Origin: Bradyrhizobiaceae bacterium Ga0074131
Lineage (GTDB): Bacteria > Pseudomonadota > Alphaproteobacteria > Rhizobiales > Xanthobacteraceae
DNA length: 64,000 nucleotides
NCBI GenBank assembly: GCA_001464035.1
Contig: LNEC01000006.1
Span: 62,001 to 126,000, forward strand
Reading direction: 5' to 3'
Positions 18,086-31,199 of the stretch are shown piece by piece; position 1 is the first letter of the stretch, and every line of letters begins with the position of its first letter. Made by a program: the position numbers and the translations under genes. The notes under the pieces are model-generated. The model was not told the DNA's origin, did no database searches, and saw only the letters and a program-made list of their open reading frames with translations.

Positions 18086-19255
18086 TTACTTCGCAGGTTC
18101 CAGCACGGACACGTAATTGGCGACCGCCGCACCGCCCATGTTGAAGATGCCTGCGAGCTTTGCATTCTTGATCTGCATGCCCTCCGGCGCCTGGCCAACC
18201 AGCTGCATCGCGGTCATCACATGCATGGAGACGCCGGTGGCGCCGATCGGGTGGCCCTTGGACTTCAGGCCGCCTGACGGATTGACCGGCAGCTTGCCGT
18301 CCTTCTGGGTCCAGCCTTCCTTGATGGCGCGGGCGCCCTGCCCGCGCGGCGTCAGGCCCATCGCTTCATACTCGATCAGTTCGGCGACGGTGAAGCAGTC
18401 GTGGGTTTCGACAAAGGACAGATCGGACAACTTCACGCCGGCCGACTGCAGCGCGCGCTGCCACGCCACGGTGCAGCCTTCGAACTGCAGGATGTCACGC
18501 TTCGACATCGGCAGGAAATCCTGTGCATGGGCGGTGGCGCGGATGCTGACCGCCTTGCCCATCGTCTTGGCGGTCTCGGAATCGGTCAGCACCAGTGCCG
18601 CGGCGCCGTCCGACACCAGCGAGCAGTCGGTGCGCTTCAGAGGACCCGCGACGAACGGATTTTTCTCGCTCTCGGAGCGGCAGAACTCGTAGCCAAAATC
18701 CTTGCGCATCTGGGCATAGGGATTGGCGACGCCGTTCTTGTGGTTCTTGGCGGCGATCATCGCCAGCGCATCGGACTGGTCGCCATATTTCTGGAAATAG
18801 GCCTGCGCGATCTTGCCGAAAACGCCTGCAAAGCCGCCGGGGGTGTCGCCGTCCTCGGGCAGATAGGACGCGCGCAGCAGGTTGCGGCCGATTTCGGCCG
18901 GCGGCGTCCGCGTCATCTGTTCGACGCCGACCACCAGCACGATCTTGGCCGCGCCCGCGTCGATCGCCCGGATGCCCTGATGCACCGCGGCCGAACCGGT
19001 GGCGCAGGCATTCTCTACCCGCGTCGCCGGCTTGAACCGCAAGGCGGGGTCGGCCTGCAGTACCAGCGAGGCGGTGAAATCCTGCGGCGAGAAGCCGGCG
19101 TTGAAATGCCCGAGCACGATTTCATCGACATCGCCAGCGGAAATGCCGGCGTCGGCCAGCGCGTCGGTCGCGACCTTCACCACGAGGCTCTCAACGGTTT
19201 CGGTATCGAACTTGCCGAACGGCGTGTGCGCCCATCCGACGATGCTGGCTGTCAT
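18086..19255 (-). CDS. thiolase / acetyl-CoA acetyltransferase
   Basis: MTASIVGWAHTPFGKF; VENACATGSAA nucleophile motif; NPSGGLKSKGHPIGATGVSM. Confidence 0.9.
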   Translation of the reverse strand: MTASIVGWAHTPFGKFDTETVESLVVKVATDALADAGISAGDVDEIVLGHFNAGFSPQDFTASLVLQADPALRFKPATRVENACATGSAAVHQGIRAIDAGAAKIVLVVGVEQMTRTPPAEIGRNLLRASYLPEDGDTPGGFAGVFGKIAQAYFQKYGDQSDALAMIAAKNHKNGVANPYAQMRKDFGYEFCRSESEKNPFVAGPLKRTDCSLVSDGAAALVLTDSETAKTMGKAVSIRATAHAQDFLPMSKRDILQFEGCTVAWQRALQSAGVKLSDLSFVETHDCFTVAELIEYEAMGLTPRGQGARAIKEGWTQKDGKLPVNPSGGLKSKGHPIGATGVSMHVMTAMQLVGQAPEGMQIKNAKLAGIFNMGGAAVANYVSVLEPAK

Positions 19256-19504
19256 GGTCGTTCTCCCTGTCTTGCTCGGAGACTTTGTAGCCCATCGGCG
19301 GCCGGACTTCACGCCGGTTTCAGCGATTTCATGGCCCCGATCGCACATGGCCGTTATGCCGGTTCAGTTGACGGACCGATATCGGCGGCCGGGCACAGCC
19401 GGGAACTCGCCCGCCGCGAACACGGGCGGTGTCAGCGGTGTTTGTTTCATCCCTTCAGCGGCGGCCCCAAGAACGGTACGCCGCTCGCAATGATGAAGGC
19501 AGAC

Positions 19505-20491
19505 TCAGGCGACGAACTTGCCGCCCAGCTCGTCCTCGATGTGAATCCTGATGATGTCATCAAAAGTCTGTTCGGCGGTGGTGAAGCCGAGCTGGCGGGC
19601 CCTCTTGGCGTCGAAGTTACGCGGCCAGCCGGCGACAATGCTGATGATGAACGGATCGGGCTCGCGCTTGATCCGCGCCGCCACCTTGTCGCCCGCCACC
19701 CGCTTCAGCGCCGCGATCTCCTCGCCGACGGTCGCGGAGAGGCCGGGCATGGTGAGGTTGCGGCGCGCGCCGGCCGCGTCACTGTCCATCGTCGCCGCAT
19801 GCAGCAGGAAATTCACGGCGGAACGCGGCGAGGCATGCCAGTGGCGGACGTCTTCCGATACCGGCAGGACCGCTTCCTTGCCGGCCAGCGGCTCGCGCAA
19901 AATGTTGGAGAAGAACCCCGACGCCGCCTTGTTGGGCAGCCCAGGGCGAATGCAGATGGTCGGCAACCGGATGCCGATGCCGTCCAGGAAGCCGCGGCGC
20001 GAATAATCCGCCAGCAGCAGTTCGCCGATCGCCTTCTGGGTGCCGTAGCTTAGCAGCGGTGTGTGGAAGAACTCGTCGCCGATCGCGTCCGGAAACGGTG
20101 CGCCGAACACGGCGATCGACGAGGTGAAGACGATGCGGGGCTTGTAGCCGCCGCCAATCAGCCGGACGGCGTCGAACAGCATCCGCGTGCCGTCGAGATT
20201 GATGCGGTAGCCCTTGTCGAAATCGAGCTCGGCCTCGCCGGAAACGATCGCCGCGAGATGAAATATCACGTCGGGCCGGTCCGCCACCAGCGGCTCCGCG
20301 GCGCCCGGCACGGCGAAGTCGCAAGTGACGGTATCGACCGGAAAGCCAGGGTTCGCGGGCTTTGCCGGAGCGACCACGTCCTGCAGCGTCATGCGTGTGA
20401 TGTCGCGCTTGCCGAGGCGGCCATCGCGCAGCAGCCGCTCGGTCAGCTTGCGGCCGACCATGCCGGCGGCGCCCAGAACCAGAATGTGCAA
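19505..20491 (-). CDS. NAD-dependent epimerase/dehydratase, D-erythronate dehydrogenase (DenD)-like
   Basis: MHILVLGAAGMVGRKLTERLL; YGTQKAIGELLLADYSRRGFLDGIGIRLPTICIRPG. Confidence 0.8.
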   Translation of the reverse strand: MHILVLGAAGMVGRKLTERLLRDGRLGKRDITRMTLQDVVAPAKPANPGFPVDTVTCDFAVPGAAEPLVADRPDVIFHLAAIVSGEAELDFDKGYRINLDGTRMLFDAVRLIGGGYKPRIVFTSSIAVFGAPFPDAIGDEFFHTPLLSYGTQKAIGELLLADYSRRGFLDGIGIRLPTICIRPGLPNKAASGFFSNILREPLAGKEAVLPVSEDVRHWHASPRSAVNFLLHAATMDSDAAGARRNLTMPGLSATVGEEIAALKRVAGDKVAARIKREPDPFIISIVAGWPRNFDAKRARQLGFTTAEQTFDDIIRIHIEDELGGKFVA

Positions 20492-20594
20492 AACCCAACT
20501 CCTTCTTGTTATTGAAACCTGGACGTAAGCAGGGCCGTATCATCATGGAGCCGAGAAACGCACATGGTTCTCGTTCACGCATCGAGCGCGGTGG

Positions 20595-21686
<1,092 letters not shown>

Positions 21687-21762
21687 TGCCGCTCTCTGTC
21701 CCCAGTCGTCCAGTTTTGTTGTGCCTTGGTGGCTTACTCCCCTTGGTAAGGCACTTCGTCCG

Positions 21763-22614
21763 CTAACCCTTGACGCTCCCTGTCACGCCCGAAACGTATT
21801 GTTCGACGAAGAACGAGTAGGCAATGGCCACCGGAATCGAGCCGAACAGCGCGCCGGCCATCAGCGGTCCCCAGAAAAACACGTCGCCGCGCACGAGTTC
21901 GGAGATGACGCCGACCGGCACGGTCTTCTGCTCCGGACTCGACAGGAACACGAGGGCATAGATGAACTCGTTCCAACTGAGGGTAAACGCGAAGATCATG
22001 GCGGACAGGATGCCCGGCACCGCCACGGGGATAATGATGTACAGCATCGCCTGCCAGCGTGTGGCGCCGTCGATACGCGCGCACTCCTCCAGCTCCTTCG
22101 GAACGGATTTGAAGTAGCCCATCATCAACCAGGTGCAGAACGGGATGAGAAAGGTCGGATAGCTCAGGATCAGCGACCAGGGCGTGTCGCCGAGGCTATA
22201 GGTGCGGATGATCTCGGACAGCGGAATGAAAAGCAGCGTCTGCGGCACCAGGTAGGTGACGAAAATGGTCGTACCGAGCAGTGCCGCGCCCCTGAAATTC
22301 AGCCGCGACAGCGCATAGCCGGCGAGCACGCCGCAAAACAGCGAGATGGCGGTTGCGACCACGGCAATGAACGTGGTGTTCCACATCCAGATCGCGAAAG
22401 TGGTTTCGCCGAACAGATACTTGAGGTGCGCCGTGGTTGGATTCCATGTCCAGAACGGCTTGTAATTGGCCCGATACCAGGGGATGTAAAGCTCACCATC
22501 CGGCCGGAACGTCGTGATGATCATCCAATAGAACGGGAACAGCAGGAAGATCAGGAAGATCGCCATGGGCAGGCGAAAGAACACCCACCGGCGCCAGATT
22601 GCACCTTCGATCAT
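21763..22614 (-). CDS. carbohydrate ABC transporter permease
   Basis: Multi-TM; EAA-like loop ELEECARIDGATRWQAMLYIIIPVAVPG. Confidence 0.9.
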   Translation of the reverse strand: MIEGAIWRRWVFFRLPMAIFLIFLLFPFYWMIITTFRPDGELYIPWYRANYKPFWTWNPTTAHLKYLFGETTFAIWMWNTTFIAVVATAISLFCGVLAGYALSRLNFRGAALLGTTIFVTYLVPQTLLFIPLSEIIRTYSLGDTPWSLILSYPTFLIPFCTWLMMGYFKSVPKELEECARIDGATRWQAMLYIIIPVAVPGILSAMIFAFTLSWNEFIYALVFLSSPEQKTVPVGVISELVRGDVFFWGPLMAGALFGSIPVAIAYSFFVEQYVSGVTGSVKG

Positions 22615-22702
22615 GGGTGGGATTCCAGAAGTGCAAGTGGATGAACGGCTCCCGGGCGGAAAGCCGGAGAGAACGGTGGTGGAGAGATAAAGCGATTGCT
22701 CA

Positions 22703-23644
22703 TCACCGCGTCTCCACCCTCCGGATGTACATCAGCTGGAAGATCACGATGCCAAACAGCAGCGGGAACATGGCGAGCGATACGGCGGCGCCTTGACTGA
22801 GCAGGCCGGTGCCGACGCCGAGCTGGTAGGCATAGGTCGCGAAAAGGTGAGTCGCATTGGCCGGGCCACCGCCAGTCATGACATAAACGATCTGGAAGTC
22901 GGAGAAGGTTTGGATCACCGAGAACAGCACGACGACCATGGTTACCGGCATCAGCAGCGGCCAGGTAATGTACCAGAACCGCTGCAACGGCTTGGCGCCG
23001 TCGATCGCAGCGGCCTCACCAAGGTCGGGGCTGATGGTCTGCAGGCCCGCCATCAGCGAAATGGCAAAGAACGGCACGCCGCGCCAGATGTTGACGATCA
23101 TGATCGACAGCATCGCGAGATCGCCATCGCCGAGCCAGTTGACGCCCGCTCCCGCGGCGACCACCCCAAGCTTGAACAGCATCCAGTTCAGCACCGAGAA
23201 CGTCGGATCGAACATCCACTTCCAGGCAAAGCATGCGAGCACGGTCGGCACGATGAACGGCAGCAGGATAAAGGCGCGCGTGAATGCCTTGAACTTGAAA
23301 TCGCGATTGAGTAGCAAAGCGAGCCAGAGACCCAGGATAAGTTTGAACACCGTCGTTACAAACGTGTAGAGGAACGTGTTGTAAACGACGGCGTGGAAAA
23401 TCGGGTCCTTCAACAGGCGCGCGAAGTTCTCGAAACCGACGAAATCGCCGATTATGCCGACCTTCGAATTGGTAACGGCGAGCAAAATCCCGCGCATGAA
23501 CGGGTAGGCAATGAACATCAGCAGCAGCGCGATCGTCGGCAACAGGAGGAGCATCGCGAGGTTGCCCTCGCTCTCCAACGGTCGCCATTTCGGCTTGCCG
23601 ACGATGATACCGCCGTGCGGAACAGATCCTGCAGTCGTCGTCAT
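22703..23644 (-). CDS. sugar ABC transporter permease
   Basis: Multi-TM; LGEAAAIDGAKPLQRFWYITWPLLMP. Confidence 0.9.
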   Translation of the reverse strand: MTTTAGSVPHGGIIVGKPKWRPLESEGNLAMLLLLPTIALLLMFIAYPFMRGILLAVTNSKVGIIGDFVGFENFARLLKDPIFHAVVYNTFLYTFVTTVFKLILGLWLALLLNRDFKFKAFTRAFILLPFIVPTVLACFAWKWMFDPTFSVLNWMLFKLGVVAAGAGVNWLGDGDLAMLSIMIVNIWRGVPFFAISLMAGLQTISPDLGEAAAIDGAKPLQRFWYITWPLLMPVTMVVVLFSVIQTFSDFQIVYVMTGGGPANATHLFATYAYQLGVGTGLLSQGAAVSLAMFPLLFGIVIFQLMYIRRVETR

Positions 23645-23768
23645 TACATCAATCCAGGTGCGGACGCATGAAGCCAAGTCCTTTGTCGCCTATGGACGGC
23701 GTACAGAGAAAAACGGCAATGCGGCAATGCCCCTGTCACCACGAGCGGCGACAGGGGACGGCTCGCGT

Positions 23769-25070
23769 TCAGGCGCCGTAGATCGATTTCAGCTGGCCCT
23801 CGCACGCCTTAACGGCGTCCTCGGCCGACTGGCCCTTGACGGCCGCCGCAAACATGTTGCCGATCAGGTATTTCGACAACACTTCGGCGGCTTTGGCATT
23901 CGACTCGCCGGGGTATCCGGCTGCCAAGCCTGTCTTGCCGATCAACGCGAACGGCGCCATCACCGGGTTAGCCGCCCACATCTTGTGCGACTCCCATCCG
24001 GCCGAGGCCGGCGTGTAGAAGCCCTGGCCCGTCTCGAACCACTGCTCGTAGTTGGCCTTGGTGTGCATGAACCGGAGCAGATCCTTGGCAGCCTTCTGGT
24101 TCTTCGAATAGGTCGGGATGACGTGCGATTGGACAAGGTGCAGACCAAATGACCCTTTCGGCCCAGCCGGCAACGCCGCATGCAGGATATCGTCCTTGAG
24201 CGGCTTGCCGTCGGCCGTCTTGTACTGGTCGGGCTTGCGCGAAGCCTCGATGTAGATCGACGCCCCGTTCAGCGTCGAGCAGATGGTGCTGGCCAGGAAG
24301 GCGCGGTTGTTCGACGAGTCGTCCCAGGCGAGACCACCTTCGTCCATCGAGTCCTTCCAGAAGGCGGTCATGTACTTGACGGCCTCAATGGTCTCCTTAG
24401 AGTTGATGGCGACCTTGCCCTTGTCGTCGACCTCGGCCCCGCCCATCGACCACAGGAACGGATACGCGAACCCGACCGGATCGCCAAACGACTGGCCGAG
24501 CGACTGCCCGATCGGAAAGCCCTTGGCCTTCAATTTCTTGCCCGCGTCGCGATAGGCGTCCCAGGTCTTGGGGAATTCGGTCAGCCCGATATCCTTGAAC
24601 ATCGAGACGCGCCAGGCGTTCAAGCCACCGACATAGTCCATCGGCACGCCGAAGAATTTGCCCTCCGACGAGCAGTTGGCCAATGCGGCCTTGTACCAGT
24701 TGCCCTGATCCTTTGAGACTTCCGCCGCGATGTCGGACACGTCGACGAGGCTCGCCTTGTAGAGTTGAGGGTGATTGTTGTTCAGCATGATCACATCGGG
24801 GCCGGCGCCGGCCTGAATGCCCGACGTGATGCGTGCCTGCAGATCGTTGGCGTTGACAGTCTCGAACTTGACCTTGATGCCGAGCGCCTTTTCGGCCTCG
24901 GGGAACAGCTTGGTCTTGAGAATGGCATCGCAGGCCGGAACGAAGTCATTCCAGCGCAGAATGTGCACTTCCGTCGTGCCCTGCGCGATGGCCGGCATCT
25001 TGACGGACGCCAGGACGGCGGCCATGCCGCCCGTGGTCTTCAGGAACTTGCGTCGATTGATCTTGGTCAT
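23769..25070 (-). CDS. ABC transporter extracellular sugar-binding protein (Tat-like signal)
   Basis: MTKINRRKFLKTTGGMAAVLASVKMPAIAQG; family 1 extracellular binding protein features. Confidence 0.9.
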   Translation of the reverse strand: MTKINRRKFLKTTGGMAAVLASVKMPAIAQGTTEVHILRWNDFVPACDAILKTKLFPEAEKALGIKVKFETVNANDLQARITSGIQAGAGPDVIMLNNNHPQLYKASLVDVSDIAAEVSKDQGNWYKAALANCSSEGKFFGVPMDYVGGLNAWRVSMFKDIGLTEFPKTWDAYRDAGKKLKAKGFPIGQSLGQSFGDPVGFAYPFLWSMGGAEVDDKGKVAINSKETIEAVKYMTAFWKDSMDEGGLAWDDSSNNRAFLASTICSTLNGASIYIEASRKPDQYKTADGKPLKDDILHAALPAGPKGSFGLHLVQSHVIPTYSKNQKAAKDLLRFMHTKANYEQWFETGQGFYTPASAGWESHKMWAANPVMAPFALIGKTGLAAGYPGESNAKAAEVLSKYLIGNMFAAAVKGQSAEDAVKACEGQLKSIYGA

Positions 25071-25093
25071 AGACTCCCCTCCCTGGGAATTAA

Positions 25094-25109
25094 TGGTTAA
25101 GCGCTTCCA
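25094..25109. promoter_or_regulatory. possible LacI-type operator TGGTTAAGCGCTTCCA (weak)
   Basis: AAGCGCTT-centred inverted repeat upstream of the binding-protein start; arms are offset by one base. Confidence 0.3.
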
Positions 25110-25252
25110 AATCTGCGGCGTGGCTCTTAAGGCCCGTTGACCGAACAAAGATCGAATTCTGCCGGCGACGCCTGCACGAATGTATACATCGCCAGCCGGA
25201 AACTCCATCCAGATCTTGCCGCCAGCGAATGGAATGCCGTCCGGCGATCATT

Positions 25253-26320
<1,068 letters not shown>

Positions 26321-26445
26321 CCGCTCCCTCCCTGTTGCGCGGCACCATTCGGCGGAAGCCGTCGCTGCTTTGTTTCTCAACTTCGTTTGCCGAAGCTGAA
26401 CTCGATACGGCATTCTCCGCAATCCGACCACCATTATCAATCTTG

Positions 26446-26459
26446 TGGTAGCGCTGTCA
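26446..26459. promoter_or_regulatory. candidate LacI-type operator TGGTAGCGCTGTCA
   Basis: Lies between the divergent ATPase and lacI genes; shares TGGTAGCGCT with 27571..27582. Confidence 0.5.
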
Positions 26460-26501
26460 ACAGTTGTTCAACTGCCGGAATTGCTGTGATAAGACCGCAT
26501 C

Positions 26502-27533
26502 ATGGAACGGAAGCGAGCGAAGTCTGGCGAAATCCGGCTTACCGAAGTTGCCAAATTGGCGGGGGTGAGCCCGATCACCGCGTCGCGATTTTTTCGAAAT
26601 CCGCAAGCGCTGTCGCTGAGCAAACGGGAGCGCGTGGCGAGTGCCGCGAAAGAATTGGGCTATGTGCCGAACCTGGCGGCGCGCGCGCTCGCCTCGCAAC
26701 GAACCGAAGTGATCGGCGTCCTGATTCCGTCCCTGACCAACAACGTGTTCTCCGACGTGCTGCGCGGCATCTACGATGCCTCGGAGGGAAGCCGCTACAG
26801 CATCCAGCTCGCCAATACGCGCTACTCCATCCTGCAAGAAGAGCAGTTGCTGCGCCTGTTCCAGGCCCAGAAGCCGGCCGGACTGATCGTGACCGGCATT
26901 GACCAGACCGCGGAATCCCGCGCGGTCATGGAAGCCATGAACTGCCCGATCGCGCAGATCATGGAAATCGGCCCCGATCCGGTCGACATGATGGTGGGAT
27001 TTTCTCATTATGACGCTGCATTTGCAGCGGTTTCTCATCTTGTTGAGCAAGGGTTCAAACGCATCGGTTTCGTCGGCGCGCAAATGGATCCGCGAATGCA
27101 GCGAAGGTTCGGCGGCTACCGCGACGCGATGAAGGCCGCCTCGCTGTTCGCTCCGCGCCTCATTGTGACCACGCCGGTGCCGACCTCCATCACGTTGGGG
27201 GGATCCGTATTCTCCGACCTGCTTTCGAAGGCCCCTGACATCGACGCGGTCTGTTGCGGCAACGACGATCTGGCGCTCGGCGTGCTGTTTGAATGCCAGC
27301 GGCGGCATTTGTCGGTGCCCGAAGACATGGCGATTGTCGGCTTCAATGATCTCGAATTCATGGCTTCCGCCGTCCCTCCCCTCACCAGTGTGCGAACCAA
27401 CCGCTATGAGATGGGCCGCAGCGCCGTTACCATGGTAACGGCAGCGATCGAAGGTAATCGTCCACCGCAGCCTGTTCTCGACCTCGGTTTCCAGCTTATG
27501 ATCCGGGAAAGTTCGTCGCCTCGGCACAACTGA
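26502..27533 (+). CDS. LacI family transcriptional regulator
   Basis: RLTEVAKLAGVSPITASRFFRNPQALSLSKRERVASAAKELGYVPNLAARALASQRT. Confidence 0.93.
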   Translation: MERKRAKSGEIRLTEVAKLAGVSPITASRFFRNPQALSLSKRERVASAAKELGYVPNLAARALASQRTEVIGVLIPSLTNNVFSDVLRGIYDASEGSRYSIQLANTRYSILQEEQLLRLFQAQKPAGLIVTGIDQTAESRAVMEAMNCPIAQIMEIGPDPVDMMVGFSHYDAAFAAVSHLVEQGFKRIGFVGAQMDPRMQRRFGGYRDAMKAASLFAPRLIVTTPVPTSITLGGSVFSDLLSKAPDIDAVCCGNDDLALGVLFECQRRHLSVPEDMAIVGFNDLEFMASAVPPLTSVRTNRYEMGRSAVTMVTAAIEGNRPPQPVLDLGFQLMIRESSSPRHN

Positions 27534-27570
27534 CCGCCTGAGGTCCGATCAAATCGGTGTAGCAAAAATT

Positions 27571-27582
27571 GGTAGCGCTACC
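27571..27582. promoter_or_regulatory. candidate LacI-family operator GGTAGCGCTACC
   Basis: Perfect 12-bp palindrome within GCAAAAATTGGTAGCGCTACCTTTTGC, upstream of the dehydratase gene. Confidence 0.65.
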
Positions 27583-27719
27583 TTTTGCACGAGGCTAATA
27601 CTGAACAGTGCGACGGGGGACCAACCCCGGTCTGCAGAACCAGCATTTCTGAACGTGGCGAAAGCCGTGGCCGCGAGCTAGGCTCACGTGACAAGAAATG
27701 CCATGTGGGGGAAACAACA

Positions 27720-29528
27720 ATGAACAAGCCGCTTACCGGCGTCAGCAGGCGCAAGCTTCGCTCCAGCGAATGGTTCAACAACCCGCATAATCCGGGGATG
27801 ACTGCGCTCTATCTCGAGCGCTACCTCAATTACGGCCTGACCCGGCACGAGCTGCAGTCCGGCAAGCCGATCATCGGCATCGCGCAGACCGGCAACGACT
27901 TGTCGCCGTGCAACCGCCATCACCTGGAACTGGCGCACCGGGTGCGCGAAGGTATCCGCGCTGCCGGCGGCATCGCGATGGAATTTCCGGTGCACCCGAT
28001 CCAGGAAACCGGCAAGCGCCCGACCGCGGCGCTGGACCGCAACCTTGCCTATCTTGGCCTCGTCGAACTCCTGTTCGGCTACCCCCTCGACGGCGTGGTC
28101 CTGACCACCGGCTGCGACAAGACCACCCCCGCTTGCCTGATGGCGGCGGCCACCGTCAACATGCCGGCGATCGTGCTGTCGGGCGGCCCAATGCTGAACG
28201 GCTGGCACAAGGGCCTGCGCACCGGCTCGGGCACCGTGGTCTGGAAGGCGCGCGAGGAGCTCGCCGCCGGCGATATCGACTACGAGGAGTTCATGAATAT
28301 CGTGGCCTCGTCGGCGCCCTCGGTCGGCCACTGCAACACCATGGGCACCGCCTCGACCATGAACTCGCTGGCGGAAGCGCTCGGCATGTCGCTGCCGGGC
28401 TGCGCGGCGATCCCCGCCCCCTACCGCGAGCGCGGCCAGATCGCCTTTGAAACCGGCACCCGCATCGTCGGCATGGTCTGGGAGGACCTAAAACCCTCCG
28501 ACATCCTAACCCGCAAGGCGTTCGAAAACTGTATCGTCGTCAATTCGGCAATCGGCGGCTCGACCAACGCGCCGATCCATATCAATGCGCTCGCCCGCCA
28601 TATCGGCGTCGAGCTCTCGATCGACGACTGGCAGAAATACGGCCACGACGTGCCACTGCTGGTGAACATGCAGCCGGCGGGCTTCTATCTCGGCGAGGAG
28701 TATCATCGTGCCGGCGGCGTACCGGCGGTGGTGCGCGAATTGATGGCGCACAAGCGCATCCACGAAGACGCCCTCACCGTCAACGGCCACACCATGGGCG
28801 ACAACTGCCGCGAGGCGCCGCAGCCGGACGGCGACGTGATTTGGAACTACGACAAGCCGCTGGTGAAGGACGCCGGCTTCCTGGTGCTGCGCGGCAATCT
28901 GTTCGATTCCGCGATCATGAAGACCAGCGTGATCTCCAAGGAGTTCCGCGACCGCTATCTGATCAACCCGAAAGACCTCAACGCGTTCGAGGGCCGCGCG
29001 ATCGTGTTCGAGGGACCGGAGGATTACCACCACCGCATCGACGACGCCTCGCTCGGCATCGACGAGCACTGCATCCTGTTCGTGCGTGGCACCGGGCCGA
29101 TCGGCTATCCCGGCGGCGCCGAGGTCGTGAACATGCAGCCGCCCGCCGCCCTCATCAAGCGCGGCATCCTGTCCCTGCCCTGCATCGGCGATGGCCGCCA
29201 ATCCGGCACCTCGGGCTCGCCGTCGATCCTCAACGCCACGCCGGAAGCCGCCGCCGATGGCGGCCTCGCGATCCTCAAGACCGGCGACATGGTTCGTATC
29301 GATCTCAACAAGGGCAGCGCGAACATCCTGATCTCCGACGAGGAACTGAAGTCGCGCCGCGCCAAGCTCAAGGCCGATGGCGGCTTCAAATATCCCGCCA
29401 ACCAGACGCCGTGGCAGGAGCTCTATCGCTCCACCGTCGGCCAGCAGGCCACCGGCGCCTGCATGGAACTCGCGACCCACTACCAGGACATCGCCGGCCG
29501 CGTCGGCACGGCGCGCGACAATCATTAG
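27720..29528 (+). CDS. IlvD/Edd family dehydratase (sugar-acid dehydratase, arabonate/xylonate dehydratase-like)
   Basis: [69 protein letters not shown]. Confidence 0.9.
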   Translation: MNKPLTGVSRRKLRSSEWFNNPHNPGMTALYLERYLNYGLTRHELQSGKPIIGIAQTGNDLSPCNRHHLELAHRVREGIRAAGGIAMEFPVHPIQETGKRPTAALDRNLAYLGLVELLFGYPLDGVVLTTGCDKTTPACLMAAATVNMPAIVLSGGPMLNGWHKGLRTGSGTVVWKAREELAAGDIDYEEFMNIVASSAPSVGHCNTMGTASTMNSLAEALGMSLPGCAAIPAPYRERGQIAFETGTRIVGMVWEDLKPSDILTRKAFENCIVVNSAIGGSTNAPIHINALARHIGVELSIDDWQKYGHDVPLLVNMQPAGFYLGEEYHRAGGVPAVVRELMAHKRIHEDALTVNGHTMGDNCREAPQPDGDVIWNYDKPLVKDAGFLVLRGNLFDSAIMKTSVISKEFRDRYLINPKDLNAFEGRAIVFEGPEDYHHRIDDASLGIDEHCILFVRGTGPIGYPGGAEVVNMQPPAALIKRGILSLPCIGDGRQSGTSGSPSILNATPEAAADGGLAILKTGDMVRIDLNKGSANILISDEELKSRRAKLKADGGFKYPANQTPWQELYRSTVGQQATGACMELATHYQDIAGRVGTARDNH

Positions 29529-29538
29529 ACGCCACCAT

Positions 29539-29620
29539 CATTGCGAGCGCAGCGAAGCGATCCAGCTTTGAGACGACAAGGCAGAAGCTGGATTGCGTCG
29601 TCGCTTCGCTCCTCGCAATA
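29539..29620. repeat. REP-like inverted repeat, copy A
   Basis: cattgcgagcgcagcgaagcgatccagctt ... aagctggattgcgtcgtcgcttcgctcctcgcaat. Confidence 0.75.
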
Positions 29621-29660
29621 AGGAGGTAGGAACCTCATGTTGATTTCCAGGGAGATTTGA

Positions 29661-30395
29661 ATGTCAGACCGCCTCAAGGGCAAGCGCGCCTTTGTCACCG
29701 CCGCCGCAGCCGGCATCGGCCGTGCCTCGGCCATCGCATTTGCGCGCGAGGGCGCCAGTGTCGTCGCCACCGACATCGACGAGAAGGGCCTCGTAGCGCT
29801 GAAGAGCCAAGGCATCTCTGAGATCGGAAAGCTCGACGCGCGCGACACCGCCGCCGTCAATGAAATGGCAAAACGCGCAGGCAGGATCGACATCCTGCTC
29901 AACGCCGCCGGCTTCGTGCACCACGGCACCGTGCTCGACTGCTCCGACGAGGACTGGGATTTTTCCTTCGACCTCAACGTCAAATCAATGCACCGGACCA
30001 TCCGGGCGTTCCTGCCGGGCATGCTGGAACGCGGCCAGGGGTCGATCGTCAACATTTCCTCCGCCGCCGGCGTGTTCAAGGCGGCTCCCAACCGCTACGT
30101 CTACGGGGCGACCAAGGCCGCCGTCGCGGCGCTGACCCGCGCGGTCGCGGTCGACTTCATCACCAAGGGCATCCGCTGCAACTGCATCTGCCCCGGCACC
30201 ATCGAGACGCCATCGATGCTGAACCGCGCCGCCGCGGCCGGTCCTCAGGGCCGCGAGATGTTCATCAGCCGGCAGCCGATGGGGCGGCTTGGCACCGCGG
30301 AGGAGATTGCCGCGCTCGCGGTCTATCTCGCCAGCGACGAAAGCGCATTCACGACCGGCGTCGCCCACATCATCGACGGCGGCTGGACGCTGTAG
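29661..30395 (+). CDS. SDR oxidoreductase (2-keto-3-deoxy-L-fuconate dehydrogenase/DHRS6-like)
   Basis: RAFVTAAAAGIGRASAIAFAREGASVVATDIDEK; NISSAAG; YGATKAAV; GTIETPSM. Confidence 0.85.
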   Translation: MSDRLKGKRAFVTAAAAGIGRASAIAFAREGASVVATDIDEKGLVALKSQGISEIGKLDARDTAAVNEMAKRAGRIDILLNAAGFVHHGTVLDCSDEDWDFSFDLNVKSMHRTIRAFLPGMLERGQGSIVNISSAAGVFKAAPNRYVYGATKAAVAALTRAVAVDFITKGIRCNCICPGTIETPSMLNRAAAAGPQGREMFISRQPMGRLGTAEEIAALAVYLASDESAFTTGVAHIIDGGWTL

Positions 30396-30412
30396 TAAGA
30401 AGGACTCACACC

Positions 30413-31159
30413 ATGAACAAGATCGATCTCAACGGCCGCACCGCCGTGGTCACCGGCGGCGCGCAGGGATTCGGGCGCGCCATCACCGAACGGTTTGTCG
30501 CCTCCGGCGCCAGGGTCGCGATCTGGGATCATGACCTGCCGTTCGCCGAGAAGACCGCCAGGGAAATCGGCCCGGCCGTCACCGCGATCAAGGTCGACGT
30601 CTCCGATCTCGCCGCGGTCGAGAAGGCGCGCGACGCCACGCTGACAGCCCTCGGCAAGATCGACATTCTCGTCAATAATGCCGGCATCGCCGGCATCAAC
30701 AAGACGGTGTGGGACACCGATCTCGAAGAATGGCGCAAGGTGTTGCGCATCAATCTCGACGGGCCGTTCATCTGCTGCAAGGCGATCGCGCCCACCATGA
30801 TCGCCCAGGGCTATGGCCGCATCGTCAACATCGCCTCGATCGCGGGCAAGGAAGGCAACCCCAACGCCGCGCATTACTCGGCCTCGAAGGCCGGCCTGAT
30901 CGCGCTGACAAAATCGCTCGGCAAGGAACTGGCGCAGCACGACATCCTCGTCAACGCGGTGACGCCGGCGGCAGCCAAGACCGCGATCTTCGACCAGATG
31001 ACGCAGCAGCACATCGACTTCATGCTGGCGAAAATCCCGAAGGGACGCTTTGTGCTGGTCGAAGAACTCGCGGCGATGGTGGCGTGGCTGGCCTCGGAAG
31101 ATTGCGCCTTCTCCACCGGCGCGGTGTTCGACATTTCCGGCGGGCGGGCGACGTATTGA
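30413..31159 (+). CDS. SDR oxidoreductase
   Basis: AVVTGGAQGFGRAITERF; NNAGIAG; YSASKAGLIALTKSLGKEL. Confidence 0.88.
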   Translation: MNKIDLNGRTAVVTGGAQGFGRAITERFVASGARVAIWDHDLPFAEKTAREIGPAVTAIKVDVSDLAAVEKARDATLTALGKIDILVNNAGIAGINKTVWDTDLEEWRKVLRINLDGPFICCKAIAPTMIAQGYGRIVNIASIAGKEGNPNAAHYSASKAGLIALTKSLGKELAQHDILVNAVTPAAAKTAIFDQMTQQHIDFMLAKIPKGRFVLVEELAAMVAWLASEDCAFSTGAVFDISGGRATY

Positions 31160-31199
31160 TGGGGCAGTCGAAGGCCTATCAATTGGCAGCGAAGATGCC

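Noticed and set aside
18401-20053. 550-aa forward ORF opposite the thiolase and DenD-like genes
   Set aside because: Antisense to two well-supported genes; no family motifs.
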